Part shown: positions 60,922-64,000 of the stretch, piece after piece
Position numbering within the stretch: the first letter of the stretch is position 1
Layout: each line of letters opens with the position of its first letter
Source: Lepidurus packardi
Lineage: Eukaryota > Arthropoda > Branchiopoda > Notostraca > Triopsidae
Direction of reading: 5' to 3'
DNA: 64,000 nt
Assembly (NCBI GenBank): GCA_023053545.1
Contig: JAKZAN010000001.1
Coordinates: 1,756,565 to 1,820,564, forward strand
Notes under the pieces: model-generated
Seen by the model: the letters and a program-made list of their open reading frames with translations, nothing else
Told to the model about the DNA's origin: nothing
Databases searched by the model: none
Program-made: the position numbers and the translations under genes

Positions 60922-63294
60922 CGACGCCCTTGTTGCAAGAATTGAGTTCGATTTGAAAATCTAAGATTTTCTCTTACCATATACACAAAGATAAATCTCT
61001 TACCATAAACACAAAGTGGTAATCAATTCTTACTTCATTTAACCAAAACGAGATATATTATTAAACTCGTCTGTCTAATTCTGGCCAATTTCGAAAAGCC
61101 CGTAAAAGGAATATGCCAGTAAATGTCTTGACTTTATTGCCATTAGTAAACCCGCAAGAGATCCGACTTACATCAGCTCTATCTCGGTTAGAATATCTAA
61201 TGCTATGTGTAATGTTCTCTCACACTTCTTAGTGCGTCTAGTAACTCTCTGTATTATCTGTACGCGGGCTTTTATACTAGTTGTAGAATATCCAGGAGGC
61301 ATGATTGGGGAATAGAGTCAAGGATAGATAGGTTAATTACATGGGGTCACAAAGTAAAGGTACACATCAGGTGATTAGTCAAGCTGACCTGACTATATTA
61401 CACTATGAATTGCAAAATATTGGTATGTCAGAGAGAGAAGACCGTAGAGATTTGAAGTTTTTTGGGTTTGAGAGTTGAATCAGAGAAAGATGGACGCCTA
61501 TAGTACCAAATGTATTCACGATTGTTCACATAGCACTTTACGAAAAATCCGTAGTCGCGTGGTAGTTTGAGCCCATCTTGTCTGTCGTCTTTCAACTTGT
61601 CTGTCGTATTCCAACGCATTCAACGTATTTCCAACATTTGGAAATACAACATTTCCTTCTCTTTTTATATCACTCGGCGACCCCTTTCTTAGCGAACATT
61701 CTTTCTTAGCTTCTTTCAACGTTGGTCCTTCATTGACCCGACCTTGCCCTTTACCAAGAATCCGCCAAAACATGCAAATGAACCAAGATCAACGTTGAAA
61801 AAGGGTCATTCGCTACAATATCAGTGTCATGGCGGGTCTTTTTATATCAAAGTCAACGTTACAATCACAGTATGGAATACGAGAGAGAATGTCAGGGAGA
61901 TGAAGCAAAGTCAAAGAAGAAAAAAAGCCCAATGTGAAATTGTTGGCCTCGTCCGAATTCGCGACATCTAAAGTTAAAAGATGAAATAGTTCTTCCTGAT
62001 TTTTTGGCATGTTTAAAGAAAATTCTCGCGTAGTAAACAATCAGGTTCGATTCAGCCATTTCGAATTCCTCCAGACGGAATACAGATTTATATTCACAGA
62101 GTTTGCACTCGTCGCATACCATCAAACTACCTTTCTGTCTGTCTATATCACCACATTTTCGCTGACCCGTGTGTCAAATATCAATCCAAAAGCCGACTGT
62201 TTTTGCACACCCGTGCATTCACGCAAAAAACGAGCGGTTGGGTCAATCCCCCCACCTTGCTCTCTCTGGTGCTGTCGTCTTTTCTTGCTGCAGTCGGTGT
62301 CCTCTTTTGGGGTCGTTGATATTGTTTTTTTTTTTGGCAAAAAAAAAAAAAAAAGAATTCGCTTGAGCGGCGTTTTTGTCCATTTTTTGCCTCCAATCTT
62401 CAATCTGGTATAATTTTTTTTAGCAATCTGGTATACTCGTGTGGACCTTGACTGTGCACAGTTTTTTCATTGAAATAAAGCCTATGGGCTGGTTGTATAT
62501 GAATTAGCTCTCGTGATTTAATACCATTTTAAAAATAAACTTGCTTTCTTTGTTCCTAGATTGATGTTTCGGTCCCCTCCGTTTCCGGTCCATTGAAATC
62601 GTTTGAAGTTGGTTTCTTTTGTTTATTCCAGGAGTTCATCAGAGAGATGAATGGAATAAATAGGCTGCGTGACTAGGGCCCATGATGGTCATTCTTGAAA
62701 CGATTTGTTTCGTTTACAAATCTGTTCTATTTTAGAACGTTAATTGGAAATTAAAAGAAAAATCGGTTCAATCTTAAAAACACAGCTGTGTTGTGTTCCT
62801 AGCCTCATGGATAAGCGTCGTGTTTGACAACCTTACGGACGTTCCAAGTTTCTTAACGTTTCTTTTCCAATTGGTTGCTGTTCTTTTCTTATTATTGCGG
62901 ATGACTGTTTCACACGGATTATTTCAAGTATTGTACAGTAAATAACCTGGGTTTTAACGAGTTGGAGTTTGTCAGCAGCCCGACACTTTTTTTTTAAATT
63001 TATTCTTTCATTCTTTAGGGAAGCGAGATGACGTTGATAGCTTGTGTACGTACGCACCAGTTAATTAAAACTCCTTCACAGTTTTCCGTCCACTCGTCAT
63101 TGACGAGGAAAACGAAAGGGAGGCCAACTTTTCCCAATTACACGTGCAGAAGTCTGAAGATAAGTTTTTTATGACAGTCCGACAAATCAAGCTAATGGGT
63201 TTGCGACAGACGTCGCCGAGTTGTAGTTCCGCGGATTTTTTTAGCCGTCGAGGAATTTTCGATACGTTGGGGGCGATTTTCATTAGCGTTGCAA

Positions 63295-63862
63295 TTAGTG
63301 GAATTAGTTGAACCTGATGTGGAAGGAAACTTTTAGGTTTGTTTAAGGCGTCGTGGGCCCGGTGAATATGAATAGGTACATGTATTTCAACCCGAAATGC
63401 GTAATCTACTATTAAGATTCTTCATGGTCAGTTTTATTTATGTAAAGAAAGTAAAGAAATGTAAAGTAAAGACAGTTTATAAGGGAAACTGTTTAGTGGA
63501 ATTAGTTAAAGGAAGTTTGTAAGGGAAACTAATTAGTGGAATTAGTTGAACATGATGTAGAAGGAAAGTTTTAAGTCTGTTGTAAGGCGTCGTGGGCCTG
63601 GTGTGTATGAATAGGTACATGAATTGAATAGGTACACGTTTTTCAACCCGAAATGCGTAATTTACTATTAAGATTCTTCATGGTCAGTTTTATTTATGTA
63701 AAGAAAGTAAAGAAATGTAAAGTAAAGACAGTTTATAAGGGAAACTGTTTAGTGGAATTAGTTAAAGGAAGTTTGTAAGGGAAACTTATTAGTGGAATTA
63801 GTTGAACATGATGTAGAAGGAAAGTTTGAAGTCTGTTGTAAGGCGTCGTGGGCCTGGTGTGT
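63295..63862. repeat. Tandem array, 238-256-bp units, reaching near the window end
   Basis: TTAGTGGAATTAGTTGAAC starts units at 63295, 63533 and 63789. Each contains AAGGCGTCGTGGGCC, TTCAACCCGAAATGCGTAAT, GATTCTTCATGGTCAG, a nested GTAAAGAAA block, and an internal shorter TTAGTGGAATTAGTTAAAGG copy. The second unit has an inserted GAATAGGTACA duplicate. The last copy is cut short at about 63862 and followed by unique sequence. Confidence 0.95.
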
Positions 63863-64000
63863 AAATCAAAGGCGAATGAAGACCTAGGATGGGATGTCTT
63901 TTATATTCCGATTTATTAGGCTCGTATCTCCTCACGGTATGTGCTCGAGACAAGTTCTCGTCCCGTTTTCGATGTCGTCATCGTGTAGCACTCTAAAAGC

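Larger units (their letters stand above)
58940..63290. other. AT-rich DNA, no supported gene
   Basis: 59280-59330 doubles ACTTCTTCAGTGAGGATTGA. 60147-60167 holds a short inverted repeat GTATTACG-TACCG-CGTAATAC. 61428-62410 carries frames up to 134 codons, several on both strands over the same bases, without splice support. Runs of T and A flank 62322-62354. Confidence 0.4.

Noticed and set aside
62790-62850. tRNA-like A-box word (TAGCCTCATGGATAAGCGTC)
   Set aside because: No B box (GGTTCGAATCC-type) follows at tRNA spacing and no cloverleaf can be drawn.
1-64000. CRISPR array, bacterial operon, prophage or plasmid
   Set aside because: No regularly spaced identical short repeats with unique spacers, no long bacterial ORFs and no ribosome-binding-site pattern; the 34-bp array has no spacers.

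Overview
This is a eukaryotic, almost entirely non-coding window. It shows no operons, no bacterial gene packing, no rRNA, no convincing tRNA and no CRISPR array. The longest single-frame protein is 156 codons (54378-54848), about what chance gives in 128 kb of strand at this base composition. The best coding signals are short reading frames bounded by GT-AG splice sites, some separated by kilobases of non-coding DNA. With many unrelated tandem-repeat families and dense A/T homopolymers, this suggests an animal nuclear genome, perhaps an invertebrate. I cannot name the organism; every gene here is a prediction from splice phase and composition, not from recognised homology.

Layout. 1-11.7 kb holds a predicted three-exon minus-strand gene (exons 11567-11685, 3094-3194, 1107-1300) whose three pieces share reading phase and give 137 residues. 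Its 8.4-kb intron holds a 143-bp tandem repeat, a CTGATTGAA-type array and a hairpin. 12-15.3 kb holds weak plus-strand exon candidates. 16.2-17.1 kb has two perfect inverted repeats and a roughly 60-bp repeat. 18.26-19.48 kb is a 90-93-bp satellite with a possible minus-strand exon beside it. 20.8-28.1 kb carries 151-bp, 86-bp and 122-132-bp repeats in otherwise featureless DNA. 30-32.2 kb is richer in GC, with only weak exon candidates. 35.7-38.8 kb has three more repeat families, including a strict 34-bp minisatellite, and a good plus-strand exon candidate (36783-37061).

From 40.25 to 41.1 kb splice-donor-like sites recur. At 41.3-41.9 kb two long antisense frames overlap. A predicted two-exon minus-strand gene lies at 44419-45378. 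52.59-53.46 kb is an array of about 237-bp units. 55-57.6 kb is AT-rich with a decayed repeat. 57.6-58.9 kb has a possible promoter with a small plus-strand frame and a second two-exon minus-strand prediction (58469-58937). 59-64 kb is AT-rich and ends inside a 238-256-bp array.

No functional pathway can be reconstructed. The repeat annotation is reliable because it can be read directly from the sequence. The exon predictions are hypotheses for testing with transcripts and homology.
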